Source: Flavobacterium phycosphaerae (lineage in GTDB: Bacteria > Bacteroidota > Bacteroidia > Flavobacteriales > Flavobacteriaceae). Taken from it: a DNA stretch of 64,000 bases. How positions within the stretch are numbered: position 1 is the stretch's first letter; each line of letters opens with the position of its first letter. The position numbers were made by a program, and so were the translations under genes. The notes beneath the pieces are model-generated. The model was not told where the DNA came from. It did no database searches and saw only the letters and a program-made list of their open reading frames with translations. Where the stretch lies: assembly GCF_010119235.1 (NCBI RefSeq), contig NZ_JAAATZ010000001.1:2758501-2822500 (forward strand). Direction: 5' to 3'. Below are positions 45,359-53,459 of this stretch, piece by piece.

Positions 45359-46039
45359 ATGATAGACAAAACAGACATCCTGAAATTAGTTGTTCAAAAT
45401 AAAAAGAGCAATTTAAAAAATCACTGGAAAGATTCACAATCTTACAACACCACTAAATATAGTGGAGAAATAAAACCACACGAAATTCTGCTTTGGAGAT
45501 CTTCTCATTTTTTAAGAGGAGCATATCCTATTTTTTATTTATCATTTGACCAAAGTGACAAATTAATCGGAATAAAAATTGGAAAAAATCCATATCATAA
45601 ATTCCTTGACAAAATACTAATGGTATTTTTCTTTGGTATTCTTTTAATGGCAATGATTCTTGCCAAATTTAAAAACCCTTTTATCGTAATTATACCAATT
45701 GCAGTAATTGGTATTTTGGTATTTACACTACAATCAATAATTAGAAAATCTGAAACAAAATATCTCATCGATGAGTTAAAAGAGACTATAAAAAGCATAG
45801 AAAATTTGAAGAATCCTCAAATGGCAAAAAATGAACAAATAAAAAGCGAAGAAATTAAGGAATGGTCTTTCTCAAAAATAATAACTCGCTTAATAGCTTA
45901 TCCGTTTTGTTTATTAGTCATTTGGTTTTGTATTACTGGTTTAATTCCAGAAGGTAAAATAACACAAGGAATATTCGGCATAATCGTAGCCCTAGTTTAT
46001 CCAATTTCAGATATTCTAATAATATTGCGAAAAGAATAA
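45359..46039 (+). CDS. Membrane protein of unknown function (cassette gene)
   Basis: 226 residues with four hydrophobic helices in two pairs, near residues 83-103, 105-122, 175-195 and 200-222. A Lys-rich segment lies between them. No family recognised. It follows E7 by 25 bp. Cytoplasmic face probably N-terminal. Confidence 0.65.
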   Translation: MIDKTDILKLVVQNKKSNLKNHWKDSQSYNTTKYSGEIKPHEILLWRSSHFLRGAYPIFYLSFDQSDKLIGIKIGKNPYHKFLDKILMVFFFGILLMAMILAKFKNPFIVIIPIAVIGILVFTLQSIIRKSETKYLIDELKETIKSIENLKNPQMAKNEQIKSEEIKEWSFSKIITRLIAYPFCLLVIWFCITGLIPEGKITQGIFGIIVALVYPISDILIILRKE

Positions 46040-46048
46040 AAAAACAGC

Positions 46049-46171
46049 AGCTAACAGCGGTTACCCGCAATAGCTCGTTTGCCTTTCTTGGAAAATACTC
46101 TGAACTTTAGAATTTTTTATAATATTTTGTTTAAATTGCCGCTATAGACGCCAAGCGGCTAAACGTTATAT
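46049..46171 (+). repeat. attC-like element E8 (mixed type)
   Basis: Left end AGCTAACAGCGGTTA; centre TATAATATTTTGTTTAAATTGCCG; right end CCAAGCGGCTAAACGTTATAT. The centre has a TAnnTTTTG-like box. It combines the left half typical of the array with a distinct centre. Confidence 0.55.
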
Positions 46172-46189
46172 GCCTTATTTCCACACGAA

Positions 46190-46537
46190 ATGATGAAAAA
46201 AGAACTTTGGAAAAGACAACTTGAAAATTATGATGAACTCATTAATAAGTATCATTGGAAGCAAGAACCAATGCTCGCTTTAATAAATGAATTACAAGCG
46301 AATGGAATAAGTGAAAAGTTCTTTCCTAGCAATTCGCATGAAGCTTTAGGCTTGTCACGTTTTAAAGAATATCCACTAAGAACGGAATATAATATGGTTT
46401 TCATTGTTTACAGCCAAAAGAACTCAAAATTTGAAATAGAATATTTTAGAAAAGAAAAAATTTTAATAAAAACCGTAACGGAAAAAGTTACCGAAAAAGA
46501 TATTCGAAAAATTGAATATTGGCTTCAAATGATATAA
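46190..46537 (+). CDS. Small soluble hypothetical protein (cassette gene)
   Basis: 115 residues, acidic and basic mixed, no signal peptide. No family recognised. Its unit begins GTTATATGCC (46165) and ends with ATATAAC (46548-46554), a perfect complement. Two ATG codons in tandem at the start. Confidence 0.65.
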   Translation: MMKKELWKRQLENYDELINKYHWKQEPMLALINELQANGISEKFFPSNSHEALGLSRFKEYPLRTEYNMVFIVYSQKNSKFEIEYFRKEKILIKTVTEKVTEKDIRKIEYWLQMI

Positions 46538-46547
46538 AAAATACGTC

Positions 46548-46676
46548 ATATAACAGCAGTTCCTCACCATAGCACCACCCTATTTTCCTTAAACGAAAAA
46601 TCGAAAGTAAATTTACATATCTTTACAACTAACCGCTTACCTTCCCGCCACTACGCGAAGCCGCAACACGTTATAT
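46548..46676 (+). repeat. attC-like element E9 (subfamily B)
   Basis: Left end ATATAACAGCAGTTCC and right end CCGCAACACGTTATAT. The outer 7 bp are perfectly complementary. Centre: ACATATCTTTACAACTAACCGC; right box CGAAGCCGC. The best-preserved full palindrome in the array. Confidence 0.7.
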
Positions 46677-46692
46677 ACCATTAGTAAAAAAC

Positions 46693-47124
46693 ATGAAAAC
46701 ATTATTTGTATTAGTATTGATTCTACTGAGCTTTTTTAGCCATGGACAAACTAAAATTATATATGAAAAGAATTCAATTCTTAAGAAAAATGCGAAACTG
46801 GAAAAAGCAGGAGCTTATGCTTCAGACAAATCAATAGTTGTTTTTACCAATGGGTATTGGGGTGATACAGTAAGTATACTAATTGAAAAGAAAGTTATTA
46901 GTAAAGGCGTTATTACTATCCCTGAAATTGGTTTTGCCACTCTACAAGTTGTACCAAACGATTCTGATGTTAAAATTAGTTTTGGAGATGGAAGCAATCT
47001 GGAAATCATTCTGAGCAAGATGGATTTGAAAAAATTTAAATATGCCTATGTATCCAAAGAAAACACAAATGAGAATAAAAGAATTCAAGTCATTTATTCA
47101 AATGAAACCAAATATTCATTCTAA
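46693..47124 (+). CDS. Secreted protein of unknown function (cassette gene)
   Basis: 143 residues with a signal peptide (MKTLFVLVLILLSFFSHGQ) and a small beta-rich mature domain. No family recognised. It lies between E9 and E10. Probably periplasmic or secreted. Confidence 0.65.
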   Translation: MKTLFVLVLILLSFFSHGQTKIIYEKNSILKKNAKLEKAGAYASDKSIVVFTNGYWGDTVSILIEKKVISKGVITIPEIGFATLQVVPNDSDVKISFGDGSNLEIILSKMDLKKFKYAYVSKENTNENKRIQVIYSNETKYSF

Positions 47125-47128
47125 AGAC

Positions 47129-47258
47129 ACACAACAGCAACTTCACACCATAACATCACCCTATTTCCCTTGTCCGGTAAGACTAAATCGAAAATGGGAT
47201 TAGTAATTTAAGGAGCTTAAAAAGATGGACTAACCTTGCGTATAGTTATTGGTTGTGC
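47129..47258 (+). repeat. attC-like element E10 (subfamily A)
   Basis: Left end ACACAACAGCAACTTC; then CCACCCTATT-like bases and CTAAATCGAAAATGGGATTAGTA; right end TTATTGGTTGTGC. Left and right cores are complementary (GTTGTG). Confidence 0.6.
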
Positions 47259-47283
47259 AAAACTTTACTTGAACAAAACCAAA

Positions 47284-47820
47284 ATGGAAATTAGAAAAAA
47301 AATATTTGCTTTAGCTGTGTTGTCTATATTTTATTCTTGCTCAACTAGCAAAATATCTGACAGTGAAGTAGTGAAATGCAATGGTATTTATGAAGCAAAT
47401 AATGTTGGAAATGAAGCAGAAAATGCAAAACATTATAATTTTATATCACTTCTCAACAGAAAACTAATAAAAGACACTTTATGGGAAAAACCAATATTTT
47501 ACTATAAATTTAAAATTGAAGTAACAGACAAAAAACATATTGAAATAACAATAATAAATGAACTAGACAAAATTGTTGCGAAGAGAAGATATAATTTTAG
47601 AAAAAAAGAAGAGCATATAATCTTGAAAAATAAAAATACTCAAACATCATTTATCCCTTATTTAGCCGGTGCGCTTGACATTAGGAAATTAAGAATAAAA
47701 TCGAATGAAAATAAAAGTCTAAATGTAGAGATAACCGAACATCGATCCGGAGGTGTTTTTATGATTCCAATGGGTTGGTCAAACACTAAAAAAACAGAAA
47801 AGTATAAACGAGTGGAATAA
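47284..47820 (+). CDS. Putative lipoprotein (cassette gene)
   Basis: 178 residues from the ATG at 47284; the upstream in-frame ATG at 47236 lies inside element E10. The leader ends in SIFYSCSTSK, a lipobox. The mature part is basic with a beta-rich C-terminus. No family recognised. Confidence 0.65.
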   Translation: MEIRKKIFALAVLSIFYSCSTSKISDSEVVKCNGIYEANNVGNEAENAKHYNFISLLNRKLIKDTLWEKPIFYYKFKIEVTDKKHIEITIINELDKIVAKRRYNFRKKEEHIILKNKNTQTSFIPYLAGALDIRKLRIKSNENKSLNVEITEHRSGGVFMIPMGWSNTKKTEKYKRVE

Positions 47821-47822
47821 AA

Positions 47823-47925
47823 GCAATAGCGCCCCTTATTGCTCACCAACGAAAAATCAAACGCAAATTTATATATCTTTACTACTAACCTTCCCGATAC
47901 TACGCAAAGACGCGGAACGTTACAG
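47823..47925 (+). repeat. attC-like element E11 (subfamily B, left end degenerate)
   Basis: Left end GCAATAGCGCCCC is weak. Centre ATATATCTTTACTACTAACC and right end GCGGAACGTTACAG are typical. Right end matches the left core of E12. Confidence 0.55.
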
Positions 47926-47946
47926 CTAATTTTAAAACCGATAAAC

Positions 47947-48348
47947 ATGAAAAATTCTCTTTTAACAATTTTTCTCTTTCTATGCTGTGGCATGGCATTC
48001 TGCCAAAACACCGCTGATGAAAAAATTATAGGAATCTGGAAAGTGAAAAGAGTGATTCACGCATCTGACAATGCAAATTTTAAAGATGTCGTAAATGGGT
48101 TTGCTGTAGCAACATTCATTTTTGAAAAAGATCATACATTTAAAATAACTACAAATAAAAATTCGAAATTATTCAAAATGATTACCGATATGGCTAACGG
48201 CAAACAATGGATTAAGTTAAATGATTCTGAAATTGCTGTTGGTTCTAAGAAAGATGGATATAGTATTATGAGTATAATTTGTAAATCTGAAAATGTTTTT
48301 GTCTTTCCCGAAACAGATCTTGAACTAGAAGTAGAAAAGCAACAATAA
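47947..48348 (+). CDS. Secreted lipocalin-like protein (cassette gene)
   Basis: 133 residues from the ATG at 47947; the frame upstream to 47839 lies within E11. A signal peptide (to GMAFCQN) precedes a strand-rich domain beginning IIGIWKVKRV. That GxW start is common in lipocalin-like domains of Bacteroidota. Ligand unknown. Confidence in the fold is modest. Confidence 0.6.
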   Translation: MKNSLLTIFLFLCCGMAFCQNTADEKIIGIWKVKRVIHASDNANFKDVVNGFAVATFIFEKDHTFKITTNKNSKLFKMITDMANGKQWIKLNDSEIAVGSKKDGYSIMSIICKSENVFVFPETDLELEVEKQQ

Positions 48349-48354
48349 AACTGT

Positions 48355-48481
48355 CTATAACAACGGTTTCGTGCCATAGCACCACCCTATTCCCTTATGA
48401 CGGAAAAGGTTAAGTTGAAAATTGGATTAGTATTTTGGGTTACGTAAAAGATGGGGAAACTAGTGTCTATTTATGATTAGC
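48355..48481 (+). repeat. attC-like element E12 (subfamily A)
   Basis: Left end CTATAACAACGGTTTCG; then CATAGCACCACCCTATT, AAATTGGATTAGTA and a right end TATGATTAGC in which the usual GTT reads GAT. The left core is complementary to GTTACAG at the start of the unit it closes, with one change. Confidence 0.55.
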
Positions 48482-48523
48482 AGCAAAATCTATAATACAC
48501 AAATTAAAAAAATTACAATCAAA

Positions 48524-48859
48524 ATGGATTTTATAGTAATGCTTATATCAGTATTTTTATTAGTACTACCATCCCTTTTTCAACTTATATACGGCTATAA
48601 ATCTTTGAAAGAGAAGGCACGGCTTCCTTTATTAGCCGTATGTATTATTAGCCTTTTCAGTCAAGTAATAGTGACTTTTTTATCCTTTGTTCTTTATATT
48701 ATTGCCATGATAAGCACTGGCGAAAAGTGTTTAAGTTCATCTGTAGGGGTTTTTGCCATAAGTTTTTTTATATCCATACCATTAGTAATCCTAATTATTA
48801 TTCAAACCATACTGAAAGTAGTAAACGATAAAAAAAAACAAATACATAACGCTCTATAG
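48524..48859 (+). CDS. Small membrane protein of unknown function (cassette gene)
   Basis: 111 residues from the ATG at 48524 (MDFIVMLISVFLL); the frame upstream from 48473 is element E12. Three or so hydrophobic helices and a basic C-terminus. No family recognised. Confidence 0.6.
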   Translation: MDFIVMLISVFLLVLPSLFQLIYGYKSLKEKARLPLLAVCIISLFSQVIVTFLSFVLYIIAMISTGEKCLSSSVGVFAISFFISIPLVILIIIQTILKVVNDKKKQIHNAL

Positions 48860-48958
48860 TAACTGTAAAAATGGTAACTCTACTAAAGGAAATTCACCTA
48901 TCTTTACCACTAACGGCTAACCATACTGATACAGGCACTAAGTCACAGTACGTTAGAC
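48857..48958 (+). repeat. attC-like element E13 (degenerate)
   Basis: Left end TATAGTAACTG is weak; centre CCTATCTTTACCACTAACGGCTAACC is typical; right end AGTACGTTAGAC. The left arm is shorter than usual. Confidence 0.5.
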
Positions 48959-48980
48959 AAAACCTTGAATACCAAATTAA

Positions 48981-49388
48981 ATGAAACTTCACGTAAGCAT
49001 TTTTATAATTTCATTTTTTCTTTTGACTTCATGCATTGAAAGAAGAACTTCAGCAGCAAAAGAAACTTACGAATATTGGGCAGGAACAGCACCCGATGAC
49101 AATACAAAAATACTTAATGGCAGCTATTGGCAGTCACCTCATTGGACAAAGGAATACGAAGTTTACTTAGAAATTAAAACTAGTTCAACCTGGATTAGTG
49201 AATTTATAAAACAGAATAAACTAAAAGTCAAAACTTCCGAAGCAATAAACTTACCGGAGGATGCTCCGGATTGGTTTAAACCAAGAACAGGTTTGAAAGT
49301 ATATGAGCCTAGTGGGTTTAGTCAGGGATCTATATATTTTACTGACGAGAAAAAAGGATATATAATGTTTTATGAAATACAATTATAG
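48981..49388 (+). CDS. Putative lipoprotein (cassette gene)
   Basis: 135 residues. The leader ends in FFLLTSCIERR, a lipobox. The mature part contains a short beta-rich domain with GLKVYEPSGF. No family recognised. Its unit begins GTTAGAC. Confidence 0.65.
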   Translation: MKLHVSIFIISFFLLTSCIERRTSAAKETYEYWAGTAPDDNTKILNGSYWQSPHWTKEYEVYLEIKTSSTWISEFIKQNKLKVKTSEAINLPEDAPDWFKPRTGLKVYEPSGFSQGSIYFTDEKKGYIMFYEIQL

Positions 49389-49394
49389 CCGTCC

Positions 49395-49536
49395 GCATAA
49401 CAACGATTTAGCTTATTAGCTGCAATCGATTTTCCCTAAACAGAAAATCAAACGCAAATTTATATACCTTTACCACTAACCGTTAACCTTCAAACTATTG
49501 CGCCAAGCCGCGCTGGATTTTGTGCAAGTTTTAGAC
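49395..49536 (+). repeat. attC-like element E14 (subfamily B)
   Basis: Left end GCATAACAACGATTTAGC; centre ATATACCTTTACCACTAACCG; right box GCCAAGCCGCGC and right end GTTTTAGAC. Longer than most at 142 bp. Confidence 0.55.
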
Positions 49537-49554
49537 ACGTAATAATCAGAAATC

Positions 49555-50175
49555 ATGAAAATAAAATTCACTCTTATTCTATTAATATTCATAACGCAGC
49601 TTTTGCATTCACAAAATGATACAATTCAGGGCGAAGCTGAATATAGAAAAATATATGATTGTAGATATGAACCGGGAAATGTTTTGGTAGTTCAGAAAAA
49701 AGGTAAAACTTTGGAATATATGAAAAGTTGGAGCCTATCAAAAGAAGGGTTTGTCATCAGAATGGAAGCAATTTACGATTTAGAATTTGCTGATGGAAAA
49801 AGATTCAAAAGTGGAGTAATTAAAAATATCTCAACTGATAGCATTACCATCAGTTCAACTATGAACGAAAAGTGTGCACAATATGAAGGAATAAAATACA
49901 AGTTTTTCACATACCCAATAAAAGATATAAAAATTGCAAGATTTATTAACGATAGATCATTAGGATTTTTCACTAAACGAAAAATGGAAGATTTTGATTT
50001 GATTGTACAAAAAGTCGATAAAGCAAAATTTTGTCCATATTTATTAACTTTTACAAAAAGAAATAACGAAGTTAAAGTTTGTCATTACTATTTAACTAGT
50101 CAGGGATATGATTTATTATTTGAAACAAATGGATACTTGGATTATATGGAGTATCAAATAACTTCTAAACCATAA
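49555..50175 (+). CDS. Secreted protein of unknown function (cassette gene)
   Basis: 206 residues with a signal peptide (to QLLHSQND) and a mixed alpha/beta mature domain with paired Cys residues (YDCRYEPG, KCAQYEG, FCPYLL). No family recognised. Probably periplasmic. Confidence 0.65.
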   Translation: MKIKFTLILLIFITQLLHSQNDTIQGEAEYRKIYDCRYEPGNVLVVQKKGKTLEYMKSWSLSKEGFVIRMEAIYDLEFADGKRFKSGVIKNISTDSITISSTMNEKCAQYEGIKYKFFTYPIKDIKIARFINDRSLGFFTKRKMEDFDLIVQKVDKAKFCPYLLTFTKRNNEVKVCHYYLTSQGYDLLFETNGYLDYMEYQITSKP

Positions 50176-50180
50176 CCTAA

Positions 50181-50306
50181 ATACAACAGAGGTTTTACGC
50201 CATAGCACCACCCTATTTTCTTTAAACGCAAAATCGAAAATAAATTTATATATCTTTACAACAAACGCTAACCTACTGACGGAAAACCGTGGTACTTTGG
50301 TTCCAG
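50181..50306 (+). repeat. attC-like element E15 (subfamily B)
   Basis: Left end ATACAACAGAGGTTTTACG; centre ATATATCTTTACAACAAACGC; right arm GGAAAACCGTGG pairs with GGTTTTAC; right end TTTGGTTCC. The right core is degenerate. Confidence 0.55.
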
Positions 50307-50348
50307 GCTAAAAGAACACGTCGCATTAAAATTTAACTTGACAGACAA

Positions 50349-51442
50349 ATGAGTTTTCTAAAAATATTTTCGGTAAGAAAGACGAACCTATCAAAAGTTA
50401 CAGCGATTTCTGGAATTGGTTTCTAAACAACGAACAGGCATTTTTTAATATCGTCAAGAACAACAAAAACATTGAAAAAGGGTTCTTTGACAAACTGGCT
50501 CCCAAACTGGCAGAGCTTAAAGACGGTTATTTTTATCTGACCGGTATGTACGACGACAACACGGTTGAGTTAGTATTAACCGCAGACGGCAATACTAAAA
50601 ACATTGTTTTTATAGAAGAACTTATTGCGCAAGCACCGAAAATCAACGGTTGGATATTTACTGCACTCAAACCGGCAACGGACATTGAAAATGTAGCCAT
50701 CAATATGGCAGGATATGAATTTGACAGCGATAATTTATTCTTCTATTCCAACGACTATGCTGACTATCCTGACGAAATTGATATTTGTGTAATTCACAAT
50801 GAGTGGACCGAAGAAAATAAACAACAAATCGGAGTCGGAACCTACATATTCTTAGATAATTATTTAGGTGAGCTTGACTTTGTAAATAACATAGACAACC
50901 TAAAAATAATAGGGCGGCAAGAAGCAGAAAAAGAACTGGTTCCTATTGCAAAACTCAGAGACTTTTTGATTTGGCGACAAAAAGAATTTATTGAAAAATA
51001 CATTGGTGTTCGTTATGACACCAATGATGACGAGCACTCCATTTTAGAGGCAGAATTGAAAAGCGGAAACAAGTTAATAGCAGTGGTAAACACTCAACTT
51101 CTTAATTGGGACAGCAAGGCTTCTCACCCATGGATAGCTGTAATAACTTTCAAATATGACGGGCAAAACAACAACGGTATGCCCAACGAAAAGGATTACG
51201 AAAGTTTGAATGAAATTGAAGAAAGCATAATGGCACAACTTTCGAGCAAAGACGGCTATTTATATATTGGCAGACAAACCGCTAAAAACGAACGAGAGGT
51301 TTATTTTGCCTGCAAAGATTTTCGTAAACCTTCAAAAGTATTTTTAAAAACACAACAAGACTATAACACTAAATTTGAAATAGAATATGATATTTACAAA
51401 GACAAATACTGGCAATCATTTGAACGATTCAGACCGAACTAA
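50349..51442 (+). pseudogene. DUF695 domain protein with early frameshift (cassette gene)
   Basis: The ATG at 50349 gives MSFLK and then leaves the frame. Removing the shift at the A-run 50360-50364 (one A short) joins it to an open frame from 50366 to 51442, about 365 codons in all. The body has the DUF695 features, with FWNWFLNNEQAFFNIVK, a later LIWRQKEFIEKY block, and a second domain (SHPWIAVI). Either one A was lost in the genome, making the gene nonfunctional or slippage-dependent, or it is a sequencing error. Confidence 0.7.
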
Positions 51443-51453
51443 CAAAAGTACAG

Positions 51454-51578
51454 CCACCAATAAGCGTTTCGCGCCATAGCTTTACCCTATTTGCATTAGC
51501 CTTAAAATCATAAGGGAATTTACCTGTCTTTACAACTGACCGCTAACCTTCACCCGGAAAAACCATGGTATGTTGTAC
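51454..51578 (+). repeat. attC-like element E16 (subfamily B)
   Basis: Left end CCACCAATAAGCGTTTCGC lacks the usual AAC; centre CTGTCTTTACAACTGACCGC; right end TATGTTGTAC. Left core weak. Confidence 0.5.
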
Positions 51579-51600
51579 GATATTTTTGAAATACTAAACA

Positions 51601-52045
51601 ATGAAAAACATTCTATTTTTTTGGGGGGTTCTTGACTTTTATTGGTTGCCAAAACTCATCTTCTGAGCTTTCACCAAAACTAATAAAAAACAATAAGGGG
51701 GAAATATATATTTCCTTAGTCAACGATTACTTTGAGAAAACTACTTTTGATTTGACAAATGAAGAAGTAAGTCAGATCAATCAGCTTTTAATCCAAGCGG
51801 TAAAGCAAATGGAGTCAGATGAGAATATTACTATTAACTTAAATGATTATAAAAGACAATACTGTGCTTATATCAACCCAAAAGGTGAAAAAGTAGTGCA
51901 TGTAAATTGTCTGTGCAGCGTAAGAGGTGATGCTTGGCAAAGAGGATACGAGAGTGTTTTAGGTGGAGGAAAATGTTTCTTTGGAGGAACAATAAACTTA
52001 TCGCTACAAAAATTCAGTGATTTTTATACCAATGCACCAAAATAA
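51601..52045 (+). pseudogene. Lipoprotein with frameshift in the signal peptide (cassette gene)
   Basis: The ATG at 51601 gives a leader start, MKNILFF, then runs into TTTTTTTGGGGGG (51614-51626) and out of frame. Dropping one G restores a leader of the form FFWGFLTFIGCQNSS, with a perfect lipobox at Cys, followed by the frame to 52045. The frame from the TTG at 51632 lacks most of the leader. The T7-G6 tract may be a slippage site for phase variation, or a sequencing error. Confidence 0.65.
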
Positions 52046-52092
52046 AAACGTAGTATAATATTATATCAAGCTACAAAACCATAAAAAAAAAA

Positions 52093-52458
52093 ATGAGCGA
52101 TAAAATAATACAAACCATAACCGATTTTGTTAAAGGAGGCGACCATAGCGACACAGTTCTCTTAGACAAAGTGCTTCATAAAGATTTTCGTGTCACTAAT
52201 AACGGTTTTATGGGAACGAATGGCGTAACCATTATTGACAAACAACAGTATTTATCAAACATCCGTGAAGGTATTTTTGGGGGCTTACCCAGGACAATGA
52301 CAATTGAAAATATAGATGAAACTAAAACAATTGCAACGGTAAAACTTCGTTTAGAAAGTGCTGAAAATAATTTCGTTTCATACAATTCATTAGTATTGGA
52401 CACCGACAACGAATGGAAAATTATAAATAATCTTGCCGTTGTTGAAGCAAAAAAATAA
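52093..52458 (+). CDS. SnoaL/lumazine-binding-like NTF2 family protein (cassette gene)
   Basis: 121 residues with the NTF2-type start MSDKIIQTITDFVKGGDHSDTVLLDKVLHKDFRVT and later strands. This resembles the putative lumazine-binding subfamily. No attC-like element separates it from the lipoprotein gene before it, so those two would share one cassette. Soluble. Confidence 0.7.
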   Translation: MSDKIIQTITDFVKGGDHSDTVLLDKVLHKDFRVTNNGFMGTNGVTIIDKQQYLSNIREGIFGGLPRTMTIENIDETKTIATVKLRLESAENNFVSYNSLVLDTDNEWKIINNLAVVEAKK

Positions 52459-52463
52459 CGAAG

Positions 52464-52584
52464 CACTAACAGTGGTTTGATGTAATGGCTCCACTCTATT
52501 TTTAGGTCTGAAAATCAAAACAAATTATTATCTATCTTTACTCTAACCACCAAGCTTTCCAACACAAAAGCAATACCTTGATAT
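52464..52584 (+). repeat. attC-like element E17 (subfamily B)
   Basis: Left end CACTAACAGTGGTTTG; centre CTATCTTTACTCTAACCACC; right end degenerate (AATACCTTGATAT). Left arm AGTGGTTTG retains the plan. Confidence 0.5.
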
Positions 52585-52596
52585 CATCAGTAATTT

Positions 52597-53322
52597 ATGA
52601 GATATAGTAAAATAATATTATTAATGCCTTTAATTATGTTTGGTTTTTCCACTTTTGGTCAAACATTAGAAAAGAAGTTTATCGGATGTTGGGGAGACAC
52701 TACCTGGGATTTTAAATTCCAAAAGAATGGAAAATATAAAAGAACTTCATCCGGTCATTACGGCTTTACCGAAGTTTCCGGAAAATATACAGTTAAGAAT
52801 GATACCATTCATTTAAAATCGGGTTTTAAAAATACTAACGGCACCGTAAATGAGTTTTATATAATTGAAAACGATTCAATTCTTGTGGATATGAATAACG
52901 GTTACGGTTATACAGCATACAAAGATGTTTATCCAAGTCGAATTTATTGTGATTTAAAATATCCATTAGTAAGCACCGCAGAAGAAATAGCTGAATTGAA
53001 TATTGAAAGATATCTAAATTTAGCCTTGAATTCAGCGTTAATTAAAAAGTTTTATCATTTTGATGAATTACCGGAACGCAACTTAATTATAGCTGAATAT
53101 TACAATCTAAGAGCTAATATAGAAGTTGACGGTAAAACAGCTATATACAAACCCCTTAAAGAAATTCAGGATAAATTTTATATAGAAATTATAGACTTTT
53201 CCAATGCATTTAGCCTATTTTCCGCAACGTTTAGGCTTCATGGCGAAGGAATAACTTTTAAAGTTTGGTTCGATACGCCATGTACAAAGTGCAACGTAAA
53301 CACTTCAGTTATTGAAAATTAA
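52597..53322 (+). CDS. Secreted lipocalin-like protein (last cassette gene)
   Basis: 241 residues. A signal peptide to FSTFGQT is followed by a strand-rich domain with FIGCWGDTTWDFKFQKNGKY and YTVKNDTIHLK, like a lipocalin-type lipid-binding barrel. A second domain of about 110 residues follows, with a C-terminal CTKCN pair. No exact family. The last gene before the array ends. Confidence 0.65.
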   Translation: MRYSKIILLMPLIMFGFSTFGQTLEKKFIGCWGDTTWDFKFQKNGKYKRTSSGHYGFTEVSGKYTVKNDTIHLKSGFKNTNGTVNEFYIIENDSILVDMNNGYGYTAYKDVYPSRIYCDLKYPLVSTAEEIAELNIERYLNLALNSALIKKFYHFDELPERNLIIAEYYNLRANIEVDGKTAIYKPLKEIQDKFYIEIIDFSNAFSLFSATFRLHGEGITFKVWFDTPCTKCNVNTSVIEN

Positions 53323-53324
53323 AG

Positions 53325-53350
53325 ATAGCCAACAACGGGGTCTTGGCTAT
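53325..53350 (+). repeat. Compact attC-like hairpin E18 at the array end
   Basis: ATAGCCAA (53325-53332) and TTGGCTAT (53343-53350), a perfect 8-bp stem around CAACGGGGTC. It carries AAC-like and TTGG-like ends but no centre. It may be a shortened final element or an unrelated hairpin. Confidence 0.4.
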
Positions 53351-53400
53351 ACTTGATTTGTTTGTATCAACAATTTAAGTCATGACAAACATGACGTATA

Positions 53401-53426
53401 AAAAAACCTGATGAGGGGTCATCAGG
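53401..53426 (-). terminator. Terminator of the gene at 53460
   Basis: CCTGATGA (53407-53414), loop GGGG, TCATCAGG (53419-53426). Read on the minus strand it ends in a T-run. It also closes the cassette region on the plus side. Confidence 0.8.
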
Positions 53427-53459
53427 AATTTAAAAAAAAATTGGGTTATAAATGTAAAC

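Larger units (their letters stand above)
39368..53350 (+). mobile_element. Putative integron-type gene cassette array without integrase (CALIN)
   Basis: Sixteen or so plus-strand genes, none with a strong TAnnTTTG box of its own, each followed by an imperfect-palindrome element of 100-140 bp. Eighteen elements are listed separately. Their ends carry AAC on the left and GTT on the right, and several units begin and end with mutually complementary bases (for example TTGTAAGC at 39974 with GCTTACAA at 40474). This is what integrase-excised cassettes with attC sites show. No tyrosine integrase gene is in the window, so mobility would depend on one elsewhere. Not verified by a covariance search. 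Confidence 0.6.

Noticed and set aside
39866..53350. The repeat family as REP/BIME-like or IS-derived elements
   Set aside because: Elements are 100-140 bp, in one orientation, one after each gene, with core ends that match across genes. No transposase or terminal inverted repeats with target duplications were seen. The cassette model explains more.
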